A stretch of DNA of 25,180 nucleotides from a virus. Shown one piece after another: positions 6,404-12,581 of this stretch. The position numbers and the translations under genes are program-made. A model generated the notes under the pieces. It made no database searches. It was not told where the DNA came from and worked only from the letters and a program-made list of their open reading frames with translations. Where the stretch lies: IMG/VR virus record IMGVR_UViG_3300046522_000363, positions 1 to 25,180 of that record. One strand, 5' to 3'. Position 1 is the first letter of the stretch. Every line of letters begins with the position of its first letter.

Positions 6404-6847
6404 ATGCGCAAGTACCTCATAACCTCACTGGTGGCTGCCGCACTTGCTGTGGCTTCCTTCCTATTCCTCAGCCCGCTGGGTGTCGGCGGAGCCAAGGCCG
6501 GCGCCAGTACGAAGGACGACAAGCCGAAGACGGTCAACTTCATCGGCACCTGGCATCAGATCGATGGGGACCCGAGCGCCGTCATGACGGCGGAGATCTC
6601 GTTCGGCGCGATCCAGATCAACTTGAAGACCCGCGACTCGTCAAACGTCTACTGGCTCGGCACGTTCGACACGGACATGACCGACGTCAAGGCGTTCACG
6701 ATGATCTCGAACGGCGACCAGGACGCGATGGCGAACATGATCTTCGCCTCGCAGGACTCCACGAAGAAGTTCACGTATCGAGACGGCGTGCTCAGCTTCG
6801 ACTTCTCGATCCTGGGCACCACGACCACCGTCCACCTCACCAAGTAA
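6404..6847 (+). CDS. Secreted beta-rich protein with signal peptide
   Basis: The ATG at 6404 is preceded by AAGGAGCACAGCA, a good ribosome site. Residues 1-32 form a Sec-type signal peptide: basic start (MRKY), hydrophobic core (about 6-24) and an AKA cleavage site near 30-32. The mature part is about 115 residues of alternating polar and hydrophobic strands with FIGTWHQIDGD, TAEISFGAIQINL, YWLGTFDTDM and DGVLSFDFSI. The opening Gly-Thr-Trp suggests a small lipocalin-like beta-barrel, but that is a fold guess. I recall similar proteins in actinophages without assigned function. Export from the cell is well supported. It stands at the head of a run of longer membrane genes. Confidence 0.7.
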   Translation: MRKYLITSLVAAALAVASFLFLSPLGVGGAKAGASTKDDKPKTVNFIGTWHQIDGDPSAVMTAEISFGAIQINLKTRDSSNVYWLGTFDTDMTDVKAFTMISNGDQDAMANMIFASQDSTKKFTYRDGVLSFDFSILGTTTTVHLTK

Positions 6848-6856
6848 CGAGGGACC

Positions 6857-7624
6857 ATGAAGATCGGAATACTGGCCAAGCGATTCGGAAAGGTCGCGGC
6901 TGACAACTCGCCGGCGATCCTGACGGGACTGGGCGTCACCGGAACTCTGACGGCCGTGTTCCTCACGGGGAAGGCAACGTTCAAGGCCGCTCAGATCCTC
7001 CAGGTGGCTGAGGGCCTCCGCGGGGAGGACCAGGACGAATTCGACTTCAAGCAGAAGTTCGAAATGACCTGGAAGTGCTTCGTGCCGGCCGCGGGCACCA
7101 CGATCCTGGCGGTGGCCTGCATGGTCGCCGCGAACCACGTCGGTGTTCGTAGGGCTGCAGCCCTGGCATCCGCGTACAACATCGCCCAGCGCGGGTTCGA
7201 TGAGTACAAGGACAAGGTCATCGAGAAGTTCGGTGAGAAGAAGGAGCAGACGCTCCGCGACGAGCTCGCTCAGGACCGGGTCACCAAGAACCCGCCTGGC
7301 GCGAGCACCATGGTGATCACCGGCAGCGGCGAGCACCTGTGCAAGGACGAGTGGTCCGGCCGGTACTTCGAGTGTGAAGTCGAGACCATCAAGTCCGCGG
7401 TCAACGACATCAACTTCAAGATCCTCGCCCACGACTACGCGTCTCTGAGCGAGTTCTACGACCTGCTCCAGCTGCCCCACACCAGGGAGTCGGACGAGGT
7501 CGGGTGGAACACGGAGAGCAAGCTCGAAGTCGCGTACAGCTACACCTCCGACGACAAGGGCCGGCCCTGCCTGGCCATCGACTTCCGTACGGTCCCGGTC
7601 CGCGGATACGGCTCGTACTACTGA
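6857..7624 (+). CDS. Two-TM phage membrane protein, DUF6353-like (copy A)
   Basis: The 255-residue protein starts at the ATG 6857 just after the previous stop (GAGGGACC). TM1 is about residues 20-38 (AILTGLGVTGTLTAVFLTG) followed by KATFKAA; TM2 is about 74-94 (CFVPAAGTTILAVACMVAA), followed by ALASAYNIAQRGFDEYKDKV. The soluble C-terminal half carries ILAHDYASLSEFYDLL, VGWNTESKLEVAYSYT and CLAIDFRTVPV. This plan matches the gene at 10429 and what I recall as the DUF6353 family of phage proteins. The soluble domain likely faces the cytoplasm. The family has no proven function; I infer a membrane-anchored complex with neighbouring members of this block. Confidence 0.7.
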   Translation: MKIGILAKRFGKVAADNSPAILTGLGVTGTLTAVFLTGKATFKAAQILQVAEGLRGEDQDEFDFKQKFEMTWKCFVPAAGTTILAVACMVAANHVGVRRAAALASAYNIAQRGFDEYKDKVIEKFGEKKEQTLRDELAQDRVTKNPPGASTMVITGSGEHLCKDEWSGRYFECEVETIKSAVNDINFKILAHDYASLSEFYDLLQLPHTRESDEVGWNTESKLEVAYSYTSDDKGRPCLAIDFRTVPVRGYGSYY

Positions 7625-7698
7625 AGGCCAGCGTTCCTCTACTGGTCGACCATGCCTGACAACCCATCCTGATGAACCCGAAAAAGAAGGGCTCCACC

Positions 7699-8061
7699 AT
7701 GAGCGCCAACGCCAAGTCCAACGCCAAGACCAACGTCGACAAGCTCCTCGACGAGGCCGAGGCTCTGCAGACCAGCACCGTCGAAGAGCCCACCGTTCCG
7801 GCCCAGACGGAGCGCGGCGAGAAGGTCACCGCGGAGCGTGGTGAGGACGGCCGACTCAGCATCACCGTCTCCGACGCGGAGGACGAGGAGCCCAGCCGGC
7901 TGAAGAAGCTGCTCGGCAAGCTCAAGGAGAACAAGAAGGGCCTCATCGCCGGCGGTGTCTTCGCGGCCGCGATCCTGCTCGGCGTGAGTGTCCAGAAGAA
8001 GCGCACCACCACGGAGCCGCAGGCCGACGAGCCCGAGGCCACCGAGCCCTCCGAGGGCTGA
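7699..8061 (+). CDS. Single-TM protein with acidic tail, 120 aa
   Basis: AAGAAGG (7684-7690) precedes the ATG at 7699, so this start is preferred over 7672. Residues 1-70 are Glu/Lys-rich and probably disordered (NVDKLLDEAEAL, ERGEKVTAERGEDGR). A Lys-rich helix (SRLKKLLGKLKENKK, about 72-86) leads into one TM (about 88-103, LIAGGVFAAAILLGVS), then a basic stop (QKKR) and an acidic end (DEPEATEPSEG). The layout repeats that of the 81-aa protein at 6075. No family was recognised; probably a single-pass inner-membrane protein. Confidence 0.65.
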   Translation: MSANAKSNAKTNVDKLLDEAEALQTSTVEEPTVPAQTERGEKVTAERGEDGRLSITVSDAEDEEPSRLKKLLGKLKENKKGLIAGGVFAAAILLGVSVQKKRTTTEPQADEPEATEPSEG

Positions 8062-8105
8062 ACCCCACCGTCAACCGACCGCCCCGTTCCCAGAGAGACA
8101 AGATC

Positions 8106-8630
8106 ATGAAGCAGAAGGTCATACGTTACAAGAACCTGTTCACCGGCGAGGACGTCGAGAAGGAGTACTACTTCTCGCTCAGCCGGGCCGAGATCGCCAA
8201 GATGAAGCTCGCCCACCGCGGTGACATCGTCGAGTACTTCAACGAGATCGTCGCGGACAAGAACGGCGCCGAGCTCATCGAGGTCTACGAGGGCCTGCTC
8301 CTGAAGTCGGTAGCGGTCCGCGACGGCGACAACCTGCTCAAGACGCCGGAACTCGTCCAGCAGTTCACGGGCAGCGGCGCCTACGAGGAGCTCTTCATGG
8401 AGCTCATCCAGTCCGAGGACGCCGGGCTCTCCTTCTTCGCGGAGGTGTTCCCCGACGGCATGATGGAGGAGGCGCAGACCAAGCAGGAGGACGACGCCAA
8501 GTCGAAGCTCTCCGACGAGGAGCTGCTCACCATGTCCGACGACGAGTTCATGGCCGTCGCCGGCAAGAACCCGATGAAGTGGTCGAAGCACATGACCGCT
8601 CTGGCCATGAAGCGCAAGACCGCCGCCTAA
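8106..8630 (+). CDS. Tail-assembly-chaperone-like protein, 174 aa
   Basis: The ATG at 8106 follows AGAGAGACAAGATC. The N-terminus (VIRYKNLFTGEDVEKEYYFS, then LSRAEIAKMKL) and the middle (SVAVRDGDNLLKTPELVQQF, then GAYEELFMELI and FFAEVFPDGM) follow the pattern of a family in Gram-positive phages usually annotated as tail assembly chaperone, which guides tape measure folding. Residues 125-174 are an acidic, Met-rich extension (LSDEELLTMSDDEFMAVAGK). The position is odd: such genes normally lie just before the tape measure gene, whereas this one is 7.7 kb downstream among membrane proteins. It could be a chaperone for another long or membrane protein. Family membership is from memory of the pattern. 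Confidence 0.55.
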   Translation: MKQKVIRYKNLFTGEDVEKEYYFSLSRAEIAKMKLAHRGDIVEYFNEIVADKNGAELIEVYEGLLLKSVAVRDGDNLLKTPELVQQFTGSGAYEELFMELIQSEDAGLSFFAEVFPDGMMEEAQTKQEDDAKSKLSDEELLTMSDDEFMAVAGKNPMKWSKHMTALAMKRKTAA

Positions 8631-8650
8631 CCGCGGCATGCAACATGGGG

Positions 8651-8702
8651 GATCTGCAGGGAGCATGTAGGGGTCTCACCCACGCTCACCCGGATGCAGA
8701 TC
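8651..8702. repeat. Inverted repeat in intergenic region
   Basis: GATCTGCA (8651-8658) and TGCAGATC (8695-8702) are perfect 8-base inverted arms 36 bases apart. Between them lies AGGGGTCTC (8669-8677), the reverse complement of the GAGACCCCT block of the R elements. The left side (GGGGGATCTGCAGGGAGCAT) also resembles the start of R copy 2b. It may be a rearranged R element or a transcript hairpin for the secreted hydrolase gene. Confidence 0.5.
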
Positions 8703-8727
8703 TTAAACGCCAGCCGAGCCCAGGCTC

Positions 8728-8739
8728 CCCGTGCACGGG
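8728..8739. promoter_or_regulatory. Perfect 12-bp palindrome (possible operator)
   Basis: CCCGTGCACGGG is a perfect palindrome followed by AAAAATG, 48 bases before the hydrolase start codon. Its symmetry fits a dimeric DNA-binding protein. No regulator is identified and no other copy was noticed in the window. Confidence 0.35.
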
Positions 8740-8787
8740 AAAAATGCGCCCCAGTTGCAACCCTTCCTTCGAGAGATTGGAAGCACC

Positions 8788-9267
8788 ATGAGAAGCACCG
8801 CCAAGTACGTAATCGTGACCGTCGTGTTCCTGGGAACGTTCTTTTCGTTCTCGCCGAACGCGGAGGCCGCGCCGTCACTCCGGAGCGCCGCCATGGCCAG
8901 CGCCAATACGCAGAAGGGTGCCCGTTACGTCTGGGGCGCCGAGGGCGGCTACAGCCGTGGCTACGACTGCTCCGGACTCATCTACTGGTCCTACAAGCAG
9001 CACGGCAAGACGCTCTACCGTACCGCCCAACAGCAGTACAACCATTCGCACCATATCGCCCCGAAGGACCGCAAGCCGGGAGACCTGATCTTCATACAGG
9101 ACCGGTACAACAACGTGTACCACGCAGGGATATTCACCGGCGTGCGGAACGGCAAGGGCTACATGGTGAACGCGAACACGGGATCCTACCGCGGCCGCAA
9201 GGTCGTTGAGGCTCCGGTTTCCGAGTACACCTACGGTTCTCCGCACGCTGTGTACGGCCGGTATTAG
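8788..9267 (+). CDS. Secreted NlpC/P60 peptidoglycan hydrolase
   Basis: The start is the ATG at 8788, where a signal peptide begins; the frame open from 8731 adds a non-signal extension without a ribosome site. Residues 1-27 are a Sec signal (MRSTAKY, hydrophobic core, cleavage after AEA). The mature domain (about 130 residues) is a complete NlpC/P60 papain-like peptidase: RYVWGAEGG, then catalytic Cys61 in YDCSGLIYWS, His112 in VYHAGIFTG, and a third polar residue near Asn128. These enzymes cut D-Glu-to-diamino-acid bonds in stem peptides. With its own signal, it could act without a holin, either as the endolysin or by modifying the host wall during infection. It is the only hydrolase in the window. 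Confidence 0.85.
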   Translation: MRSTAKYVIVTVVFLGTFFSFSPNAEAAPSLRSAAMASANTQKGARYVWGAEGGYSRGYDCSGLIYWSYKQHGKTLYRTAQQQYNHSHHIAPKDRKPGDLIFIQDRYNNVYHAGIFTGVRNGKGYMVNANTGSYRGRKVVEAPVSEYTYGSPHAVYGRY

Positions 9268-9321
9268 CAGGTCGCAGGGTTTACATGGCCTTAAGTGAGA
9301 CCCCTACGAAAGGCCACTCCC
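9268..9321 (+). promoter_or_regulatory. R element copy 6 (distant from the cluster)
   Basis: GGTCGCAGG, TTTACATGG, CCTTAAGTGAGACCCCT and ACGAAAGG are present. The hexamer TTAAGT (9291-9296) lies 17 bp after AGGTC (ending 9273). The copy starts immediately at the stop of the hydrolase gene, 3.2 kb from the other copies, showing that the element is associated with small-gene cassettes rather than one locus. Confidence 0.6.
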
Positions 9322-9459
9322 GTGACTCCTAAGCAGAAGAAGGACATCGTCAAGTTCCTCGTTGCCGGCGCCTTCGCCTTGCTCCTCAGCAAGATCGAAG
9401 ACCGCATCAACGACAAAGCTGACGACTACTTCGGACCCGACGAGAAGCAGAAGAACTGA
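9322..9459 (+). CDS. Very small single-TM protein, 45 aa
   Basis: The GTG at 9322 follows the R element. The product is VTPKQKKDIVKFLVAGAFAL followed by LLSKIEDRINDKADDYFGPD and a KQ-rich end. Residues about 10-22 are hydrophobic and the rest is a charged helix, giving a short N-terminally anchored protein. The gene sits in a complete cassette: R element, ribosome site, ORF, and a hairpin with the same core as those at 5531 and 6347. It resembles the 33-aa protein at 10324 in plan. No family was recognised. Confidence 0.6.
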   Translation: MTPKQKKDIVKFLVAGAFALLLSKIEDRINDKADDYFGPDEKQKN

Positions 9460-9478
9460 CCGTATCCGCCTCCATCCT

Positions 9479-9503
9479 CTACCCCACAAGGGGTAGGGCT
9501 TTC
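9479..9503 (+). terminator. Hairpin terminator of the 45-aa cassette
   Basis: CTACCCC (9479-9485) pairs with GGGGTAG (9490-9496) around an ACAA loop; GGCTTTCGCT follows. The GGGGTAGGG core and TTTCGCT tail match the other cassette hairpins. Confidence 0.65.
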
Positions 9504-9519
9504 GCTATTGAGGTCACCA

Positions 9520-10173
9520 GTGGAAGAATTCCCCAGCAACAGCCACAAGTCCCGGATGGCGAAGCCCGAACCGGCGGCTGCCCCCGATGTGAAGGAAGAG
9601 AAGATCAAGGCCGAGCCGATCGTCACCGGCAAGGTCCGCAAGCGGAGCCACATGTCCCGCTTCAAGGAAGCGATGTTCGGCGAGGAGAACCTCAAGACGG
9701 TCATGGAGAACGTCGTCTACGAGGTCATGATCCCCGCCGCCAAGGATCTCATCGTCGACTCTCTCATGGAGACGGTCAGCCGGAAGTTCGGTACGAACAC
9801 CGGTCGGCGGATCGCCAGGTCCGTCGCGGCCCACAGCGGCCCCACCGCCTACAACCGCTTCTCCCAGACCACGATCCGAGAGTCCGGCCGCACCGCCGTT
9901 CCGGGCATCGCTCGGGCTCGGCGAGGGACGTACGAAGTCGAGGAAATACTGTTCGACTCTCGCCCTCAGGCCGCCAGTGTCCTGGAGGAGATGCGTGCCC
10001 GGATCGCTCGCTACGGCGCGTGCTCGGTCATGGACTACTACGACCTGGTGGGGCAGACCGGTAACCACGTCGACGAGAAGTGGGGTTGGGTCAACCTCTC
10101 CTCCGTCGGTGTCGGAAGCGTGGGACGGGAGGGCTACATGATCAGTCTGCCCGACGCCGTCTCGCTGGACTAG
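9520..10173 (+). CDS. Conserved phage protein (PSNSHKSR type), 217 aa
   Basis: The GTG at 9520 with TGAGG before it is preferred; a TTG at 9508 is an alternative. The N-terminus EEFPSNSHKSRMAKPEP is followed by a basic linker (VTGKVRKRSHMSRFKEAMFG), then a helical region (about 60-90, VVYEVMIPAAKDLIVDSLME), a basic Ser/Tyr-rich stretch, and a C-terminal domain (about 138-210) with EEILFDSRPQAASVLEEM, YGACSVMDYYDLVGQTGN and WGWVNLSS. I recognise this layout from uncharacterised proteins of many Gram-positive phages. The C-terminal domain resembles the C-terminal part of the DUF6353-like protein at 6857 (DYYDLV versus EFYDLL, WGWVNLSS versus VGWNTESK), hinting at a shared partner. Function unknown. 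Confidence 0.65.
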   Translation: MEEFPSNSHKSRMAKPEPAAAPDVKEEKIKAEPIVTGKVRKRSHMSRFKEAMFGEENLKTVMENVVYEVMIPAAKDLIVDSLMETVSRKFGTNTGRRIARSVAAHSGPTAYNRFSQTTIRESGRTAVPGIARARRGTYEVEEILFDSRPQAASVLEEMRARIARYGACSVMDYYDLVGQTGNHVDEKWGWVNLSSVGVGSVGREGYMISLPDAVSLD

Positions 10174-10186
10174 GCGCCCCACCGTC

Positions 10187-10327
10187 ATGTCCGGCATATC
10201 CAAGAGGGAGCTGATCAAACAGGCTTACCCCACTAAGTCCTGGGCCGTAAAGGTCAACGGCATGTCTGAATCTCAGGTCATAGCCGTGTACTTCCGCCTC
10301 ATACGACAAGGAAAGATCCGAGCGTGA
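10187..10327 (+). CDS. Very small conserved phage protein, 46 aa
   Basis: The ATG at 10187 opens a 46-residue protein: SGISKRELIKQAYPTKSWAV, then KVNGMSESQVIAVYFRLIRQ, then GKIRA. The 'Tyr-Pro-x-Lys-Ser-Trp ... Val-x-x-Met-Ser-x-x-Gln-Val-Ile-Ala-x-Tyr-x-Arg' pattern is one I recognise as a recurring small domain in Gram-positive phage proteins; here it is a complete protein. The helix-rich basic sequence could bind nucleic acid or a partner protein. The stop overlaps the next GTG (GTGA), so translation is coupled to the 33-aa membrane protein. The role is unknown. Confidence 0.6.
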   Translation: MSGISKRELIKQAYPTKSWAVKVNGMSESQVIAVYFRLIRQGKIRA

Positions 10328-10425
10328 TCAAGTTCCTCATCGGCGTCGCCGTAGGCGTGGTCTTCCATCAGACCATCAACAACGCCGTCGACTCGTTCCT
10401 CAACCCGAAGACCAAAGGATTCTGA
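10324..10425 (+). CDS. Tiny single-TM protein, 33 aa
   Basis: The GTG at 10324 overlaps the previous stop by four bases. The product begins IKFLIGVAVGVVFHQTINNA and ends DSFLNPKTKGF. Residues 2-14 are strongly hydrophobic and the rest is amphipathic. Coupled overlap upstream and a three-base gap to the two-TM gene downstream support it as a real gene despite its size. Similar in plan to the 45-aa protein at 9322. No family can be assigned. Confidence 0.5.
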   Translation: MIKFLIGVAVGVVFHQTINNAVDSFLNPKTKGF

Positions 10426-10428
10426 CAG

Positions 10429-11376
10429 ATGTCTCTCAAGTCTCTGACCCGCGGGGTCACCAGCAAGGCAGGACGTCAGGTCCTGAAGGTTCAGAAGCAT
10501 TCGCCCGTACTGCTCCTCGCCACCGGCGTGGTCAGCTTCGGCGCCACCATCGTGCTCGCCAGCAAGGCGACGCTCAAGATGGACGCGGTGCTCTCCGAGT
10601 TCGAGGACGACAAGGCGAAGATCGACGCCGCCCCTGAGGTGGCCAAGGAGATCGACTCCGAGTACACCGAGGACGACGCGAAGAAGGACTCGCTCGGCAT
10701 CAAGGTCAAGCTGGCGATCACGGTCGCCAAGGCGTACGCGCCGGCCGTCGGCTTCGGTCTTCTGACCGTGGCCTGCTTCACCAGCGGGCACCTCATCCTG
10801 TCCCGTCGCAACGCCGGTCTGGCCGCGGCCTACATCGCTCTGGACAAGGGCTTCAAGGAGTACCGCGAGCGCGTCGTCGCGGAGCTCGGCCCGGAGCGGG
10901 ACCTGAAGTTCCGTCACGGCCTGATCGAGAAGACCATCGTCGAGGAGGGCCCGAACGGCCCGGAGACCAAGACGGTCCTCGCGCCGGACCCGGAGAAGGG
11001 CACTTCGATCTACGCCCGGATGTTCGCCCAGCACACTTCCACGCAGTGGGAAGAGGCGCACATGCGGAACCAGTTCTTCATCCAGTGCCAGGAGAACTAC
11101 GCCAACCAGCGTCTCGCGGCCAAGGGCCACTACTTCCTGAACGAGGCGCACGACGCCCTCGGCATGGAGCGTACGGACGCCGGCCAGATCGTGGGCTGGG
11201 TCGACAACGGCACCGGCGACAACCAGATCGACTTCGGCGTCTTCAGCACCCCCGCGGGCGTCTCCTTCGCCAACGGCGAGCGTAGCTCGGTCATGCTCGA
11301 CTTCAACGTCGACGGGCCGGTCTACCACCTGCTCAACAAGCAGCGCGAGATCCGAGAGGTGGACGACAACAAGTGA
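10429..11376 (+). CDS. Two-TM phage membrane protein, DUF6353-like (copy B)
   Basis: The 315-residue protein has TM1 about residues 25-44 (SPVLLLATGVVSFGATIVLA) followed by SKATLKM, an acidic linker, TM2 about 102-123 (YAPAVGFGLLTVACFTSGHL), then RRNAGLAAAYIALDKGFKEY. Each block has a counterpart in the gene at 6857 in the same order, so the two are diverged paralogs, this one about 60 residues longer. The soluble part contains AKGHYFLNEAHDALGM, GQIVGWVDNGTGDN and VMLDFNVDGPVYHLL. It overlaps the next gene by four bases. I infer a cytoplasm-facing domain on a two-helix anchor. No enzymatic motif was found. Confidence 0.7.
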   Translation: MSLKSLTRGVTSKAGRQVLKVQKHSPVLLLATGVVSFGATIVLASKATLKMDAVLSEFEDDKAKIDAAPEVAKEIDSEYTEDDAKKDSLGIKVKLAITVAKAYAPAVGFGLLTVACFTSGHLILSRRNAGLAAAYIALDKGFKEYRERVVAELGPERDLKFRHGLIEKTIVEEGPNGPETKTVLAPDPEKGTSIYARMFAQHTSTQWEEAHMRNQFFIQCQENYANQRLAAKGHYFLNEAHDALGMERTDAGQIVGWVDNGTGDNQIDFGVFSTPAGVSFANGERSSVMLDFNVDGPVYHLLNKQREIREVDDNK

Positions 11377-12014
11377 ACCTGAAGCTGGCGATTGCGTTCG
11401 CCGGCGGGGTGGTGACTGGCGCTCTCGTCATGTGGCGGGGCGCCGGTTCCCACTTCCGTGAGATCGCGGACGCGGAGATCGAAGAAATGCGCGCCTTCTA
11501 CACCGCCAAGGCGGACGAGGCCGTCGAGAACTACAAGGAAGAGATCGAATCCGAGTGGGAGCGGATCGAGGCGGAGAAGTATCACGCCGATCCCGCCAAC
11601 GAAGTCGTCGAGGGCCCGAACGGCCCTTCCTTCAAGGACGACCCGGATCTGATCGCCACCACGGCTGAGGCCGCTAAGGCGTTGGTCGACTACCAGGGCG
11701 GCAACCCTTTCCCGTCACCCGACTACACGATCCTGCTCACACAGAGGGAGTACGAGGAGGGGCCGCCGGACGACTACGACCAGACGACCCTCACCTACTA
11801 TGCCCTCGACGGGGTGCTGACCACTCCGGACGACAAGCAGTTGGAAGTCAAGAAGGCCATCGGCGATCTCGACCCGGCTTGGTTCGGCGAGAAGTCGGAC
11901 TTCCCTGATGTCTGCTACGTCCGCAACACGCGGTTGAAGATCGACTTCGAAGTGGTCCGCAGCCTGGAGTCCTACGCCAAGACCGTCCTGGGCCTCGGCG
12001 ACGATTCGGGGTGA
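11373..12014 (+). CDS. Conserved phage membrane protein with coiled coil, 213 aa
   Basis: The GTG at 11373 overlaps the previous stop (GTGA). Residues 4-21 (LKLAIAFAGGVVTGALVM) form an N-terminal TM, and about 28-72 are a Glu/Lys-rich coiled coil. The C-terminal domain (about 137-205) contains TLTYYALDGVLTTPDDK, FGEKSDFPDVCYVRN and IDFEVVRSLESYAKTVLG. The 'Tyr-Tyr-x-x-Asp-Gly-Val-Leu-Thr ... Val-Arg-Asn ... Asp-Phe/Tyr-Glu' pattern is one I recognise from uncharacterised Gram-positive phage proteins. It shares an EGPNGP segment with the preceding protein. A membrane tether holding a small globular domain in the cytoplasm is the likely topology. Confidence 0.65.
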   Translation: MNLKLAIAFAGGVVTGALVMWRGAGSHFREIADAEIEEMRAFYTAKADEAVENYKEEIESEWERIEAEKYHADPANEVVEGPNGPSFKDDPDLIATTAEAAKALVDYQGGNPFPSPDYTILLTQREYEEGPPDDYDQTTLTYYALDGVLTTPDDKQLEVKKAIGDLDPAWFGEKSDFPDVCYVRNTRLKIDFEVVRSLESYAKTVLGLGDDSG

Positions 12015-12018
12015 TCTC

Positions 12019-12567
12019 ATGGATGGGCCGTTGGACGAGCTGTACTTCGTATGGCTCTACTCCCAGGTAGCAGACCCTGAGGAGCACGACCCTTCTCTGG
12101 CGTACTGGAAGCTGCTCAAGCAGCTCTTCTGCAAAGAGTTCGTCTGGCTACCGGACATTCCGAAGGACTACAACCGTTGCGAAGACGGTAAGGAACTGCG
12201 ACTCGACTTCTTCCGGGACGCGGGTATCGACAGGTACGAGGTCGACCCGAACTGGACGAACATGGGTTGCTCATTCCTTGAGCTGATGGTGGGGCTTTCC
12301 AATCGTCTTTCGTCGATCGACGTAAACGAGGGCGAGCCCCACGCTTGGTTCTGGGTCCTCATGCAGAACATAGGGCTGCACAAGTACAGCGACAGGGCAC
12401 GCCGTTACATGAGAGTTCACATCAACTCCATCATGGACGACGTGATCTTCCGCCGGTACAGACCCACGGGTCTCGGGGGCTTCTTCCCGCTAAGAGAGCC
12501 GGCAACCGACCAGACGCGAGAAGAGCTCTGGCATCAGGCGTGCTCCTACGTTCTGGAGAATTCGTAG
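12019..12567 (+). CDS. Conserved phage protein with GGFFPL motif, 182 aa
   Basis: The ATG at 12019 follows the previous stop by four bases. No TM is present. The protein is helical with aromatic patches: FVWLYSQVA, FVWLPDIPKDYNRCEDGKEL, CSFLELMVGLSNRL, WFWVLMQNIGLHKYSD, and near the end RRYRPTGLGGFFPLREP followed by DQTREELWHQACSYVLE. The ordered set of motifs (Asn-Arg-x-x-Asp-Gly, Leu-Glu-Leu-Met, Trp-Phe-Trp, Gly-Gly-x-Phe-Pro-Leu, Glu-x-Trp-x-Gln) matches a family I know only as uncharacterised and widespread in Gram-positive phages, often near the membrane proteins of this block. Soluble partner of that complex is an inference. Confidence 0.65.
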   Translation: MDGPLDELYFVWLYSQVADPEEHDPSLAYWKLLKQLFCKEFVWLPDIPKDYNRCEDGKELRLDFFRDAGIDRYEVDPNWTNMGCSFLELMVGLSNRLSSIDVNEGEPHAWFWVLMQNIGLHKYSDRARRYMRVHINSIMDDVIFRRYRPTGLGGFFPLREPATDQTREELWHQACSYVLENS

Positions 12568-12581
12568 TGAAGGGAGGGTAG

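Noticed and set aside
4413-9312. A repeated peptide MAFNETPTKGT at the start of several small proteins
   Set aside because: The ATG lies inside the R element. It is in frame with the gene only in copies 1 and 3 and out of frame in copies 2b, 4, 5 and 6, so the conservation is of DNA, not of a peptide.
4394-9321. CRISPR array
   Set aside because: The repeated units are far apart, unequally spaced and each is followed by a gene and ribosome site. There are no regular spacers and no cas genes.
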